From contig CM067072.1 in NCBI GenBank assembly GCA_033980235.1, positions 15,161,933 to 15,225,932 of the forward strand: a stretch of 64,000 nucleotides of DNA, written 5' to 3'. The notes beneath the pieces are model-generated. The model was not told the DNA's origin and searched no databases. It was given only the letters and a program-made list of their open reading frames with translations. Each line of letters opens with the position of its first letter. The first letter of the stretch is position 1. Origin of the DNA: Diadema setosum. Its lineage: Eukaryota; Echinodermata; Echinoidea; Diadematoida; Diadematidae. The translations under genes and the position numbers were made by a program. Below are positions 1 through 12,272 of this stretch, one piece after another.

Positions 1-1258
1 GTTTGGTATTCTCGGAAGGTTAGACAGCAAGAATTTATAGCTTAGGTGAATTCCGGTCCACCACGAAGATCAGACCATACATGACATACTGATCGAAAGC
101 CCTATTTCCATTTCAAGACCACTTGTCACTCCAGAAATAATTCCGTGCATGGTGGACCGATAATCACCGAAGCTGTAATTCCATTCTGTTAATTTGTTTT
201 TACCCTATTTATAAAATCCATCTCGTTGAAACACGGAAGAATGATTAATTTACCATAAATAATCACAGGAATTCATTTTTACTGTTCCTCGCGTTAAGGC
301 ATGATCACAATTTCGTCTTAAGCATCTCATTCACCATTTGAAACTGAAAATGGCGTTTGCGGCAATTCATGGCTCTCACAAATTCTACACTTCTTTAAAA
401 TTCATTCAAAACAATCATTGTGGCCTTTATGTTAAGTAGCACTTACGTGGCAGTGAGTTGAGACAGCGACTTTTGGTTCGGTTTTTCGACAGCCGCCCCG
501 ATCGCATCATTTTCTCCGGTGGTGGAGGACTCAGCAGGCATAGGTTCTTTGTTTTTGTAAGAGAAAGATGGAAATATGTAAACAAACAACAGGGATTAAC
601 AGTTCAAGGCAACACAGAAAACGACATTACAATCTATCGGTCAAAGAATTTGTTAGTTGTACCATGGACCTAGGTCCATGGTTAGGACGCACCTTCTCTT
701 CGTTTTAGGATTAACAAACCTTCGGAATAACGAACCTTATTTTATATTCGGATTATCAAACCTTTGGAACTAACGAATCTTTTACCTTATTTTCGGAAAA
801 GTGAGCCTTCGGAATTAAAAAGATCACATGTCAGTGCCATGTAATGGATTAAGGGTCTTCCACGATTCCTGTGTTTGTGTCCTATTCAAGGGAATCAATT
901 ACTTCTTTTTGGTTGTTCTTGTTTTTTAATTTTAAACCAAATAGCGGTTAGTAGTCAATGTTGGTATAAAGGCGCTGACACATTCTTTGTAATAATATTA
1001 TCTCTATATAGTTCCGACCAATGATGAAATAATGTACGATCTCTTCTTTATAGGTGATGACCCTTCAAGATGTACTGCAGTTATTTCTTTTTATTTTCCA
1101 CAAAGAAATTCTGTTCACGTGCACCGTTCCAGTACAAATAAATGACACATCATATGATACATGAAAAAGTAATATGATGTGACAGGCAGGTACATACAGT
1201 AAATAATATAAATACGATTCCAGTGACACTGCATATTGGGTGTACTTCAATTATATCC
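1..1258. other. Left edge, intron of the phosphatase gene; no exon seen
   Basis: No phosphatase D2 motif or other coding exon could be found in either strand. About 715-830 holds loosely repeated units of the type TTCGGAATAACGAACC, the same phrase that recurs at 49.29-49.53 kb. The rest is AT-rich unique-looking sequence. Confidence 0.5.
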
Positions 1259-1262
1259 GTAT

Positions 1263-2394
1263 CAGGCGCGGTGGAGCACCCCAATTTGCATCTCATTATC
1301 GCCCCGTTCTATTTGAATTTCCAACAGGCATCCACGGCTGCCCGAAATTGTGTGCATGAAAAAGTCAAATCTTTACCTTCTCCTTGTGCCGCTATGCGTG
1401 CCGCTAGTACACTCAAACTTCCCACACTATCTAAGTTTTTAAAAACCTTCCTTTTGATGAAAAAATTATGAAATTTGCTGCACTAGAACTTGAGATATTA
1501 AAGCGTTTTGAAAATCACCTCTCGCAAAACATGCTCTCTGTTTTTTTCCGACTGGACTATGGCCGGCCTCCAATGTGTCCGAAATTGACAACATAAGTTT
1601 ATCAGGCCTCAATACATATATGGTGAAAGTTTTCGCTTGGTTCCACCTGTAATTTTTGAGAAATCAACATGTTTCTACAGGGTTTGGAATAGAAAATTGT
1701 AGTAAGCGAAACAATTGAAAATGACGTCATTTCTTTTCCCGTAATATTGGGCATGCGTGGTACGTGAGATTCAGGATTTCGTGCTCATTGTTGGTTTGCA
1801 TGTGACGCAGTCAATTTTGCCGAGTGTCGCACGGCGGTGACTGCTGAGCTGCTGCCGCGCACGCTGCATGCAGCAAAGCGTTGTGTGCTGTGACATGCAA
1901 CGCTCACGCGATTATATATACATGGGACCGACCTGTACGCTTTGCGTTCGTGTCATTTTGGACATTACCTTCTGTTTTTTTCCGACACAACCATGGCCGG
2001 TAATATTACGGTATGACATTGAAAATGCAAGCAGATAAATAAATTTCGGTGTACTTTGTTTGAATGGCGCTTTGGTCCCACAATCACACTTCGTGAATTT
2101 TAGGATGATTTTCGAGGCATATTTTTGGTAATTTTGCTCGCCAGGTTTTCGCTAAAATTTCACATTTTATCATTGTCAAATCCTTTAATATGTTATATGT
2201 GCATATTCGGATATGTTTTCAAATTCAAACTAACTCAATTTTAATCCGAAAATAGGTTTTCTTAAATTGTTATTAGCTTGAGAAGTTGTTTACTTTTTTC
2301 TCAACTACGCGAGTACATGTTGTTTACTGTATGCAAATGAGGCTCGGCTGCCGATGGATTTCTGCGAGATAATTAGGGTGCTCCACCGCGCCTG
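1263..2394. mobile_element. Non-autonomous DNA transposon, 4-bp target duplication
   Basis: The element begins CAGGCGCGGTGGAGCACCC and ends with its exact complement. The terminal inverted repeats run 23 bp with one mismatch. It is flanked by GTAT on both sides (1259-1262 and 2395-2398), a 4-bp target-site duplication. The 1,132-bp interior has no open reading frame of note. The superfamily is not certain. It lies in the intron after exon 24. Confidence 0.82.
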
Positions 2395-2409
2395 GTATCT
2401 TTCCCTGCT

Positions 2410-2665
2410 GGAAAGAACACAGTATCCCACAGTGTGAGAAACACAGTCTGAAACACAGTGTGAACACAGTGTGAAATCTTCTCACACTGCTAAATTCGCG
2501 CGTTTTAACAGTGTGAACACAATGTGAGTTATCAATTCACAGTGTGAAACAAGGCTTTACTATGTGAACACTCTTTGAAAACCACAGTGTGAAATCATCT
2601 TCACACTGTTAAATTCGAGCGTTTTCACAAAGTCGACTATGTGAACACACCGGAACACTGTGTTC
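2410..2665. repeat. Irregular ACAGTGTGAA tandem repeat
   Basis: Roughly ten to twelve imperfect copies of ACAGTGTGAA or its complement, some inverted, fill this stretch immediately right of the transposon. Related CACAGTGTG words recur at about 4040-4290 around exon 22. Confidence 0.7.
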
Positions 2666-2723
2666 TTTTTAGTAGGGGGACAGAGTTATTACAATAACAA
2701 AATGGGTTCATTTTTATGCTTAC

Positions 2724-2873
2724 CTCGAATTCCTTCCCAAGTTTTGAAGTACCGTCATCCGGAGAAGGATTCTTGAGTGCGGCGAGACGTGCTGAAAAGT
2801 GTTCCACCGGAATCTCTGTTTCTTCCCATACCAGGTACTCCAGCACGGCCGAGTAAAGGAAGATGTACTGTTC
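2724..2873 (-). CDS. Exon 24: end of phosphatase domain 1 and linker
   Basis: This 150-nt exon (phase 0 to 0) encodes EQYIFLYSAVLEYLVW, then TEIPVEHFSARL and SKLGKEFE. The Q-loop (QTx-EQY) and final helices close domain 1. The T-E-(I/V)-P ... L-x-x-EF ending is the linker that joins D1 to D2 in tandem receptor phosphatases. A consensus donor GAG|GTAAGC follows, so further exons must lie to the left, and none was recognised before position 1. Confidence 0.94.
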
Positions 2874-4919
2874 CTGTAGCAGGATAGCCGGATTTTGTGT
2901 AGTTTAATTGGTTTGTATGTTTGTGTATTTGTTTGTGTTGCTTGTTTATGCGTTTTGTCTGTTTGTTTGGAAAGCCAGGATAAAGCTGAAAAGCTTCTCG
3001 TTAGAGTAACTTGCATTGTTTGCTTCAATTGAGGATGTTTTGTTTGTTATTAGTTTCTAATGAATGAGGCCTTTTGTTTGCTGTTAAATGCACATAAAAC
3101 AGTACCATAGTTACCCATCACAGTTACCAATACAAGACATCTGACTTGAATCAGAAGTAATCATTATTTCAGTATAACAGTAATACATCGTGTAAAGCAA
3201 TAACGTCGTCAATCTATACAGTTGTAATTATGTTTTCATCCACAGATTGTATCGACGGTGTTCCGACATTGACTGTAGTTGTTTGTATTCGGCAATCATC
3301 AGCCCTAAAATTAGCTCCTGGTTCTAGCTCCTGCTAATTTGAGATTACAAGGGCAACGTACCTTGGTCTGTACCATGAAAGGGCGTCTCTTGCGCATGGA
3401 CGCCACGATGTTGAAGACGTCAACTTTTTGCGTTCTCTTGGCGTTCTCAACAACAGTCATGATGGCTAGAACGACGCCTGTGCGTCCAACACCGGCACTG
3501 CACGGTACGACAGGTCACATCATTGTGCTTACGTGTTCTTAATTTGATAGTATGTGTCGTTGTCGTTTCTTTTCTAATAAGCTGCTGTCATACATGCATA
3601 TAACATAGATTTCTAATCCTGGTAGTATGTAGTATTTTATCAGTATAATGCCAACACTGAGAAATCGTTCGATATAAAGTTAAGTTCTAAGTTCTACTTT
3701 GATACGATTAATACTAGTATGATGGTAGCCAACAACTCCCTTACTGACAGTAATGGCGACACAGCTTCCGATGAATGTTTTTGATATGAAATACGCAAGT
3801 GTGTGATCACACTCATCAACACACGTGAACACTATAACAATGTCATCACTTATATAGTAACATGTCTGACACAATATTCATACATGTCACAATGTGTTCA
3901 CCCATTTCGAATGGCAATTGCGGTCTTTAGAACCACTGGCTCCTGATTGAATGTCGAAAAGGGCAAAGAGCGACACTAGAGCGTGACCACATTGTGACAA
4001 AAAGTAATGTGTCTGTGTCAAGAATGTGAATATTTGCCTCCACACAGTGTGTGAGATCATTTTGTGAGGTCCTCCTTTTGTCTATTGGTATACGCTACGT
4101 ACATGTTGCAGAGACACAGAGTATGACAGAAAAGCCATTACATTCACTAACTGAATTAATGACTGAATGTTTATAGTTCGCTGTGGTGGAAACCACACTG
4201 TACATCTGTCAGTGTGTCCGGCCCACAGTGTCACACTGTGACACACTGCGCACTTCACAGGAAAGTGCACACGCCACACTGTTACCCACCTACAGTGTAC
4301 CAGGAGAGGGGACGAGTCTCCACCATGGCTGGTTCGGACCTGCCTGATAAATCGTAGTAGACTGGAGGTGTGTTTGGGCACTCCCTTATCGGGCCACGCT
4401 GTATACTGGTAGTGATGGATGTCTCGGGATTCTGACCCCTAGGTGACACGACATGAGTTGAATTATGACAGGTTCATAGTGACTTGTTACGCAATCACTG
4501 CATGTTCCCGCCCCCCGAAAAAAAAAAAAAAAACACGTAATGTTTGACTCGTTCATTGTCGGAATGATCGGACGAATTATGAAGCAATGGAAAGATGTCT
4601 TCCATAACAGACTGTACGGAAAATAGCGTCTTTTATATCCACTATATCCCTACGGAAATAGAACGTCCTTGTATAAACAGAAACCGTGATTTACTTTACT
4701 TCATGCACATTTCAACAGATTTTGATTATGTTAATAATATGTCCCTACCAGCGGCGTACCGTGGGTCAAGACATGGGGGGGGGGGGCACCTGATGGCAGC
4801 AACATCAGAATTGCATAACGTAACAATTAAATGCGAGCGAGCGGAGCGAGCGAGCTTGGAAATTTTGACATTTTACAGTCCCCAAACTGCCGTTTGTAGC
4901 TACACTGTATATATAATAA

Positions 4920-4969
<50 letters not shown>

Positions 4970-7900
4970 TTGAAATTAAGGGGGTTGCACCGGGCGCAAC
5001 TGCTTGCAGTTGGTGGCAGTAACATCACGAGAATGGCATAACGATTAAATGCGAGCGAGCGAAGCGAGCGAGCTTGAAAATTTTGACATTTTACAGTCCC
5101 CAAACTGCCGTTTGTAGCTATATTTTTTCGCATTGGAAATTCAGGGGGGGGGGGGGTGCACTGGGTGCAACTGCTGGCAGTTACTCGCAGTAATATCAGG
5201 AGAATGGCATATAACGGTTAAATGCGAGCGAGCGAAGCGAGCGAGCTTGAAAATTTTGACATTTTATGTCAAAACGTGCCCCCCCCATGCCCCCCGTAGT
5301 TACGCCACTGCATGGTCCCTACATTTGTAATTATATCCGTGCACTGTTGGATGTAGATACATTCTTCATGTAACATTTTCGGAAACATCCTAGAGAGGTA
5401 ACTAGAAATGTTTATACACTGTACACGATACATTTATTTCTTCTTTTACTCTCCTTATTTTCCCTTTATTTTTCATACCAAAAGTATGCATGAAATCGCA
5501 CGATGACCAGCATAAATATATGTAAAAAAATCTCTCTACCGCGCAGGGGGGGGGGGGGGTACACCACCCCTCGCTCGCTAGGCTCCCTGACTTTGAACCC
5601 ACCCACCCCTTTACGGAATTCCTGGATCCGTCCCTGTGGAAAACTGTGACCAGATGATATCTCCCATCATCGGATCATGCACTCACCTGTCTCACGGAAA
5701 GTGTTCTCTTCACACCGTCGCCTCGAACGTCAGTGGCAGTGAGGTGAATTTTAAAGTCTCCGATTTTTAAAACACCTTGCTCTTCATTCGGCCAATACCT
5801 CAAGCATTTACCCTGTAGAAGAAAAGAGAGACATACACAGAGATAGTTTTAGATTGAAAGAAAAAACAAAAAACAGAGCAAACTTAATGTTATTGTATGG
5901 CATGATATCGTTCAAGAAGTGGCGTATCTAGGGAAAACGGTGCCCGGGGCAAGCACGAAAATTGCGCCCCTAATTTCTGAAAAAGTGTCCAACCCCATGC
6001 AACCCCATCCCGGTAGGGACTTTAAACAAGGTCCACATGATGCTTTTTTCAAGCACTTAAAAGGGATCTTTTGAGGGTGATTTAAATGTAATGAATTTTG
6101 ATTTTTTTTTGAAATTTTTGTATTTCAGCTTACAAAACATGGAATTCTTGTCATTTTTTGCTTACCAAATCTTACAATTCTAAACAAGATATAGTGACGG
6201 CCTTATAGATAACGATTTATACCAAAAAAAAAACTGAGGACTTTGAAAAATACTCTACATTAGTACGCGCGAGTGAGCTGAAATTTGTGTCCTCGTCATC
6301 ATCACGTATTGTTCTTATCTTTTTTAATATAAATTTTGGCGAGCGAGCGCAGCGAGCGAGCCGAAAATTTTTGTATTTCAGCCTACAAAACATGGAATTC
6401 TTGTCATTTTTTGCTTATTAAATCTCACAATTATAGTGACGACCTTATAGATAACGATTTATACTAACAAAGTGAGGACTTGAAAAAATACTCTAAATTA
6501 GTACGAGCGAGTAAGCCGAAATTTGTATATTTCTGCGTCATCATTACGTTTTTTTTTTTCTTATCTGTTTTGATTTTTTGTTGCGCCCCCTCCCCCGTAT
6601 GTTCGAAACCGTTGGCGTCCTCTTTTGATAAAATCGGCGATCGCTTCAGAACTAATGAAATTGCAGACGCTGCTCCGTGTAACATTTTTCCTGCGAAATA
6701 AAAATGACATGAGTGAACACAATAGACATTGTCATTTTGTCCGCTCATCGTCACGTTTTGTTCTTATCTTCTTCTCTTTTTTTATACAAATTTTGGCGAG
6801 CGAGCGCAGCGAGCGAGCCGAAATTTTTTGTATTTAAGCTTACAAATCATGAAACTCTTGCCATTTTTTGCTTATTAAATCTTACAATTCTAATCAAGAT
6901 AATAGTGACGGCTTTATAGATAACGATTTATACCAACAAACCGAGGACTTGAAAAAATAATCTGAATTAGTACGAGCGAGTGAGCCGAAATTTGTATATT
7001 TCCGCGTCATCATTACGTTTTGTTATTATCTTGTTTGATTCGTGTTTTTTTTTTTGCGCCCCCCCCCCCCCGTATGTTCGAAACCGTTGGCGCCTTCTTT
7101 TGATCCAGTTGGCGATCGCTTCAGAACGAAAGAAATTGCAGCCGCTGCTCCGTGAAACATTTTGCCTGCTAAATATAAAATTACATGTGTGAACACAATA
7201 GACATTGTCATTTTGTCATCATCACGTTTTGTTCTTACCTTCTTTTTTATATAAATTTTGGCGAGCGAGCGCAGCGAGCGAGCCGAAAATTTTTGTATTA
7301 CAGCTCACAGAACATGGAATTTTTGTGTGAACACAGTAAACATTGTCATTATGTCCGCGTCATCATCATGTTTAGTTTTTATCTTGTTTGATTTGGTTTT
7401 CTGCCCCCCCCCCCCCACCATTCTCCCTCCCCCCCCCCCTTTCCGGGCGAGTTTTAGTTTTTTTTTTCCTTCTTCTTCTTCTTTTCTTTTTTTTTTCTTT
7501 TTCTTCCTTTTTCTTTTCTTCTTCTTCGTTTTTTTTCCCGTTTTTTTTTGCGCCCCCAAGGAGTGGCGCCCGGGGCACGTGCCCCCCTTGCCCCCCCCCC
7601 CCCCCTAGATACGCCACTGCGTTCAAGGTCTGGAAATTCATGCGAAAATCATCATCTTCCTCATCATCTTCATCATCATCATCATCATCATGTTGTATGG
7701 GGCAACCATTGATCAACCGACTCGAAATGTGGAATGCTCATCAGGGACAAAGACTATATTTAAATATGAGTTAAGAATGTTTTCTTCATGATGGAGGACT
7801 GGAGTTACGAATTACATTCTCAAAAAAAAAAAAACACCACACACATTGTTGAATAAGACTGTGTTTAACAAGCAGGGTGGCTGCCATTATACCCAATGAT

Positions 7901-9198
7901 ATATTTTCCTTGTGAAATATAAACAAATTCAGTTGCCATTATTTTGATTGCTGCATTCCGGATATGTACGCAACGGAAGGGTTTAAAAAACAAAACAAAA
8001 ACAAAACAAAACAAAACAAAAGTGACCTAACCTTTCCCAGCTCTTCCAATTTAGTAACCATGGCAACAGTCTTCACATTTTCCTGCCAGATCATCCTCCA
8101 GAAATCTCCTATGGACGCTTTGTTTGGCCCTGGTAGAATAGAAAACATAGAATAACAGTGAGCATCCATCACCTGTCGCGAGACGGTTTGGTCAGTAGAT
8201 CGGGAATCCTAACGATCTGCAGGGACCGCCATGGCATCAAAAAGTGGAGAAGGTACCCTGGATTCTTAGTACGGTCATGTAACAAGTCAGGTTCTCAGGG
8301 GAATTTAGATGCATGGATTATCATCTTGCCAACACAGACTTAGCAAATATCAAATATCTTCTATTGGAGAGATATGAGGTGGGACTGGGGAAATTCATCA
8401 ATCCGCGTCAGATATGACACTCACGAAAAATAGCTAATTTGAGGGAGAAAAACAAGAATTTGAACCTTCTGTGTCGTGTTGCAGATTAACGAATCAGTTA
8501 TGAATTTAGCCATTATGAGGCTTTTGCAAATACTCCAACTGAATTGTCTGTATACGAACAACAAAGAGACCAAACGACATAATTATGTACTCTATGTTAT
8601 TAAACACTGACAGTGAATATGAAAAATAGGACACTGCGCGATATCACATAGATATACTTTTCAGACTTGATAGGTCAAGGTGATCATGCGAGCGAATCAT
8701 GTCCGAATGCGTAAATCATTGGACAAGGCGTCTTACTCACCCTGTCCTTGTAGGTATTGGTGCTTAAAGAGGTACATGTATTTCAAGTGCAAATGAAATT
8801 TCAAACTGTTTCAATTTTTCGAAGATAAACTCTTACCCTCTAGCACTCATCTTCCACTATATATACATAATTATGACGAAATAACATGACAAACATTGAG
8901 TGCTCCCTCGACAATACATAATATATGAATCATATTTACACACATGTATCTATATGATTATGTTGAGATTTCACGTATTGGCTCCACGAAGAAGTGAAGA
9001 AAAAAACTGGTAATGCATTTTTGGCCAATAAAGCATGAGTTTATTCGACTCAAATTTTCGGCGTCCTATGATACGCCTTCTTCTTCTTGTCAAGACTTCT
9101 GAAGAAGGCGTAGGACGCCGAAAATTTGAGTCGAATAAACTCACGCTTTATTGGACAAAAATGCATTGCCAGTTTGTTTCTTCATATAACTATAATTA

Positions 9199-9244
<46 letters not shown>

Positions 9245-12187
9245 GAACAGTGCCTAGTTGTAACTCTGCCTATGATTTTTTTTTTCGTTTGCTTCCCAGT
9301 TCCTGTGCATGAAAAAGGTGTCATCCGTATGTGCTTTTTAACACACTCACTCAAGAAACTCACGCTCACTCAAAAAACTTACACTTACTCAAGGAACTCA
9401 CACTCAAGAAACTCGCACTCACTCAAGAAACTCACTCACTCAAGAAACTCGCGCTCACTCATGGAACTCACACTCACTCGAGGAACTTACACTCACTTAA
9501 GGAACTCACACTCACTCAAAAAACACACGCTCACTCAAGGAACTCACACTAACCCAAGGAACTCACACTCACTCAAGAAGCTCATGCTCACTCAAAAAAC
9601 TCACACTCACTCAAGATACCCACACTCAAGAAACTCACACTCACTCAAGGAACTTATACTCACTTAAGGAACTCACACTCACTCAAGAAACACACGCTCA
9701 CTCCAGGAACTCACACTAACCCAAGGAACTCACACTAACTCAAGAAGCTCTTGCTCACTAAAAAAACTCACACTCACTCAAGAAACTCACACTCACTCAA
9801 GGAACTCACACTCACTCAAGAAACTCACAACTACTCAAGATAGTTACCTTGCGATGCAATGTAAACCTGATTCCAATTTGCGTCCTGAGACAGTGAAAGA
9901 AGAACAACAAGTAGATCAACAATGTGTTGTATCACATCCCCCCGCAACAACCAAAAAATAAAGAATAAAAAAAAATACGCCAAGAGAAAGAGACAACGCC
10001 TGAGAGTAACATGAGTAACGATTCTCTATACTGTCAATGACGTAAGAGACTCCTTGAAGGCGTAATGGTCTGTCACGTAAAAATAACACCAGTAAAGTAC
10101 AGCATCGAAATGGTGCATGTTCTGCATAATTATAGCGCTATGTGCAAGACAGCATCTGAATGATGCAGTACAGTGACACCAACATATTCTGCAAATGATT
10201 TGTTTGGTCCTTGGTCTGTTACTTCTGTTCATTTTCACCACTTGTATTTGAGATGTGGCACTTCCCCATACATTTCATGCATATATCATGTGGTTACGTA
10301 AGTAATTGATTTCAAAGAGGAACTGAATGTTCCTCATAGTGGGTTGAGCCTTTCTGCTTTAAAACATAGGGTCTGCTTCATAAAAGTTGATCGTAATATT
10401 GATCGTACGGTTGATGCGATTCAAGTTTCACTTGATCTGATTTTAGATCTGTGCCTTAAATCAACCGTAAGTATCTTCATGAAACGGACTTACGATCAGT
10501 ATCGACCTTATGCTCGATTCGCTGAGTTACTCTCTATAAATCGAGCGTAATTCAACTGTAACTCTTTATGAAGCAGGTCGCTACGTCCCGAGTTCGAATC
10601 TTGTAGCGAGGTACCCGCACCTCGTCAGGGGCCCGAATACCGTCACCCCGCTTAAAATTGTTTTAAGCGCACTAAACAAAAGTTTAAGCCCGGGACTGTG
10701 TTCAGTATGCTTGAAACTTGGCAGGGCCAAGCAAATTTTTTGTGAAAACCGAACAGTTTTTCGCGAAAATCGGAAATTTTAGTCGGAATAGGACCCTACG
10801 TGTTATAAGTATCACCACTGTCCCCGCATGCATCTTTTACGTGTATGTCTATGGGAGCATCACGGTCACCCGCACACGTCTTTTACGTGCTTTGTCTATG
10901 GGAGCGCGGGTGACGAGTTGCGGGCCCCTTCCTTAGCGCACAGCTATTTCGCATCGTTCGCGTTTGACGACGATAGCTGCAAATTTTCGATATCGATCAG
11001 TGAGCTTGTGATTCCATTGGAATTTTCAGCATTTTTCCTGTATGTGAGTTGGATTTCAAAGAATTTCAGTGGCGAAATGTGATTCAAATACGCGCAAACA
11101 TTAACTATGACGAGGTGCGGGTCACCCAAGTATACTATTCTTTCATCCCCCCCCCCCCCCCCCCCCCACCCGTGCCTTGCAATGTTGGGACAACAATAAT
11201 GATGGGGCCTTTTGGAAGACAACCATATCGTTATAGAGGCTACTCTACGTAAAGAACGCCATACTAACATTATCATCTTGTGAACATAATCATAATCAAC
11301 ATAGTAATCATCATCGTGAGCTTTGTCGAACGTTGATCACAGATTTCTCCTAAACGGTACAACATTAGCTCCGAGTTAGAGCAAAATGGATGTACTCACT
11401 GATATACAGGATGCGTTGTAGTAGTCAGTGTCAGGCTTGCCGGGAATGACTTCAAGAACTACTCTCGCGGAGTCGTCTGTGGATGAACAAACAATTGATA
11501 GTTTGCTGTACTTCATATTTCATTGAGATCTGAGGCAGATTTATGTCTTGAGTTTCAAGCGTCCTGCGTTCTGTGACAAACGTATCACTACTTCTCAAGG
11601 CATGGCCTACGTCAACTTTACGCGTGTAATTCTGTAAAGAAAATTATTTGACTGCCATCTGCACGTGGTATATTGTGTTTTAATTGATCTAAACGTGAGT
11701 ATCTAAAAGAAAATTGAGTAAGAAAGACAAAAGGATTTATAAACAGGAAGACAAAATATGAAGACTACAAAATGTGTTAAAATGTATGAAATGTATATAA
11801 AATGTTATAGAATGTATAAGAGGACATACGGAGAAATGTAAAAGTTCACTTCTCGTAAGAATGAGTGCAAGAATTTTGAATGGCTGAATAACTGGTATAG
11901 TGGGTGCTCTGCAGCGAGTCAGTGAAAAATGTGCTGTGGTAATCTTAATGGTGTAGAAGAATGCTTGTCGTCATTACTTACATGGCAAGATATTCTTGTA
12001 TCTGTTTTTCTGCGAATTGGCATTTTTTCGCGCCACTGTCTGTGGGAAAAGATCTTCTTTCGGCAAGTCCTGGAGAAAGGAACATGTATGAAGAGTTTCT
12101 CGACAGAAGATTGCAAAATGGTACACATAATCATAAGTATAAACACATGAATTGTTATCTACCAATACATCGATCGATCTATCTACT

Positions 12188-12272
<85 letters not shown>

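Noticed and set aside
1263..2394. Coding gene within the left transposon
   Set aside because: Only short frames on either strand; no transposase motif.
3339..3542. Plus-strand open frame over exon 23
   Set aside because: Shadow of the minus-strand P-loop exon; the minus frame carries the phosphatase signature.
7258..7774. Long low-complexity frames rich in Phe, Lys, Glu or Pro on both strands
   Set aside because: They translate the CT-rich tract and homopolymers inside the hAT-like element. The same applies to 46012-46382.
8741..8762. 22-nt candidate phosphatase exon encoding HQYLQGQ before a GTGAGT donor
   Set aside because: Phase fits and it vaguely resembles YIATQG, but it is five residues too short and the acceptor is poor. 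The micro-exon at 9848-9884 gives YIASQG with exact canonical spacing.
9035..9667. 210-codon plus-strand open frame with repeated TQKTHTHSRNSHS-type peptides
   Set aside because: It is a translation of the hairpin, the TA run and the ACTCAAG minisatellite; no initiation context or homology.
9341..9838. CRISPR-like array of regular repeats
   Set aside because: Repeats are contiguous without unique spacers, in an evident eukaryotic intron.
10586..10660. tRNA gene suggested by GAGTTCGAATC
   Set aside because: No matching A box at the right distance and no cloverleaf; at best a SINE trace.
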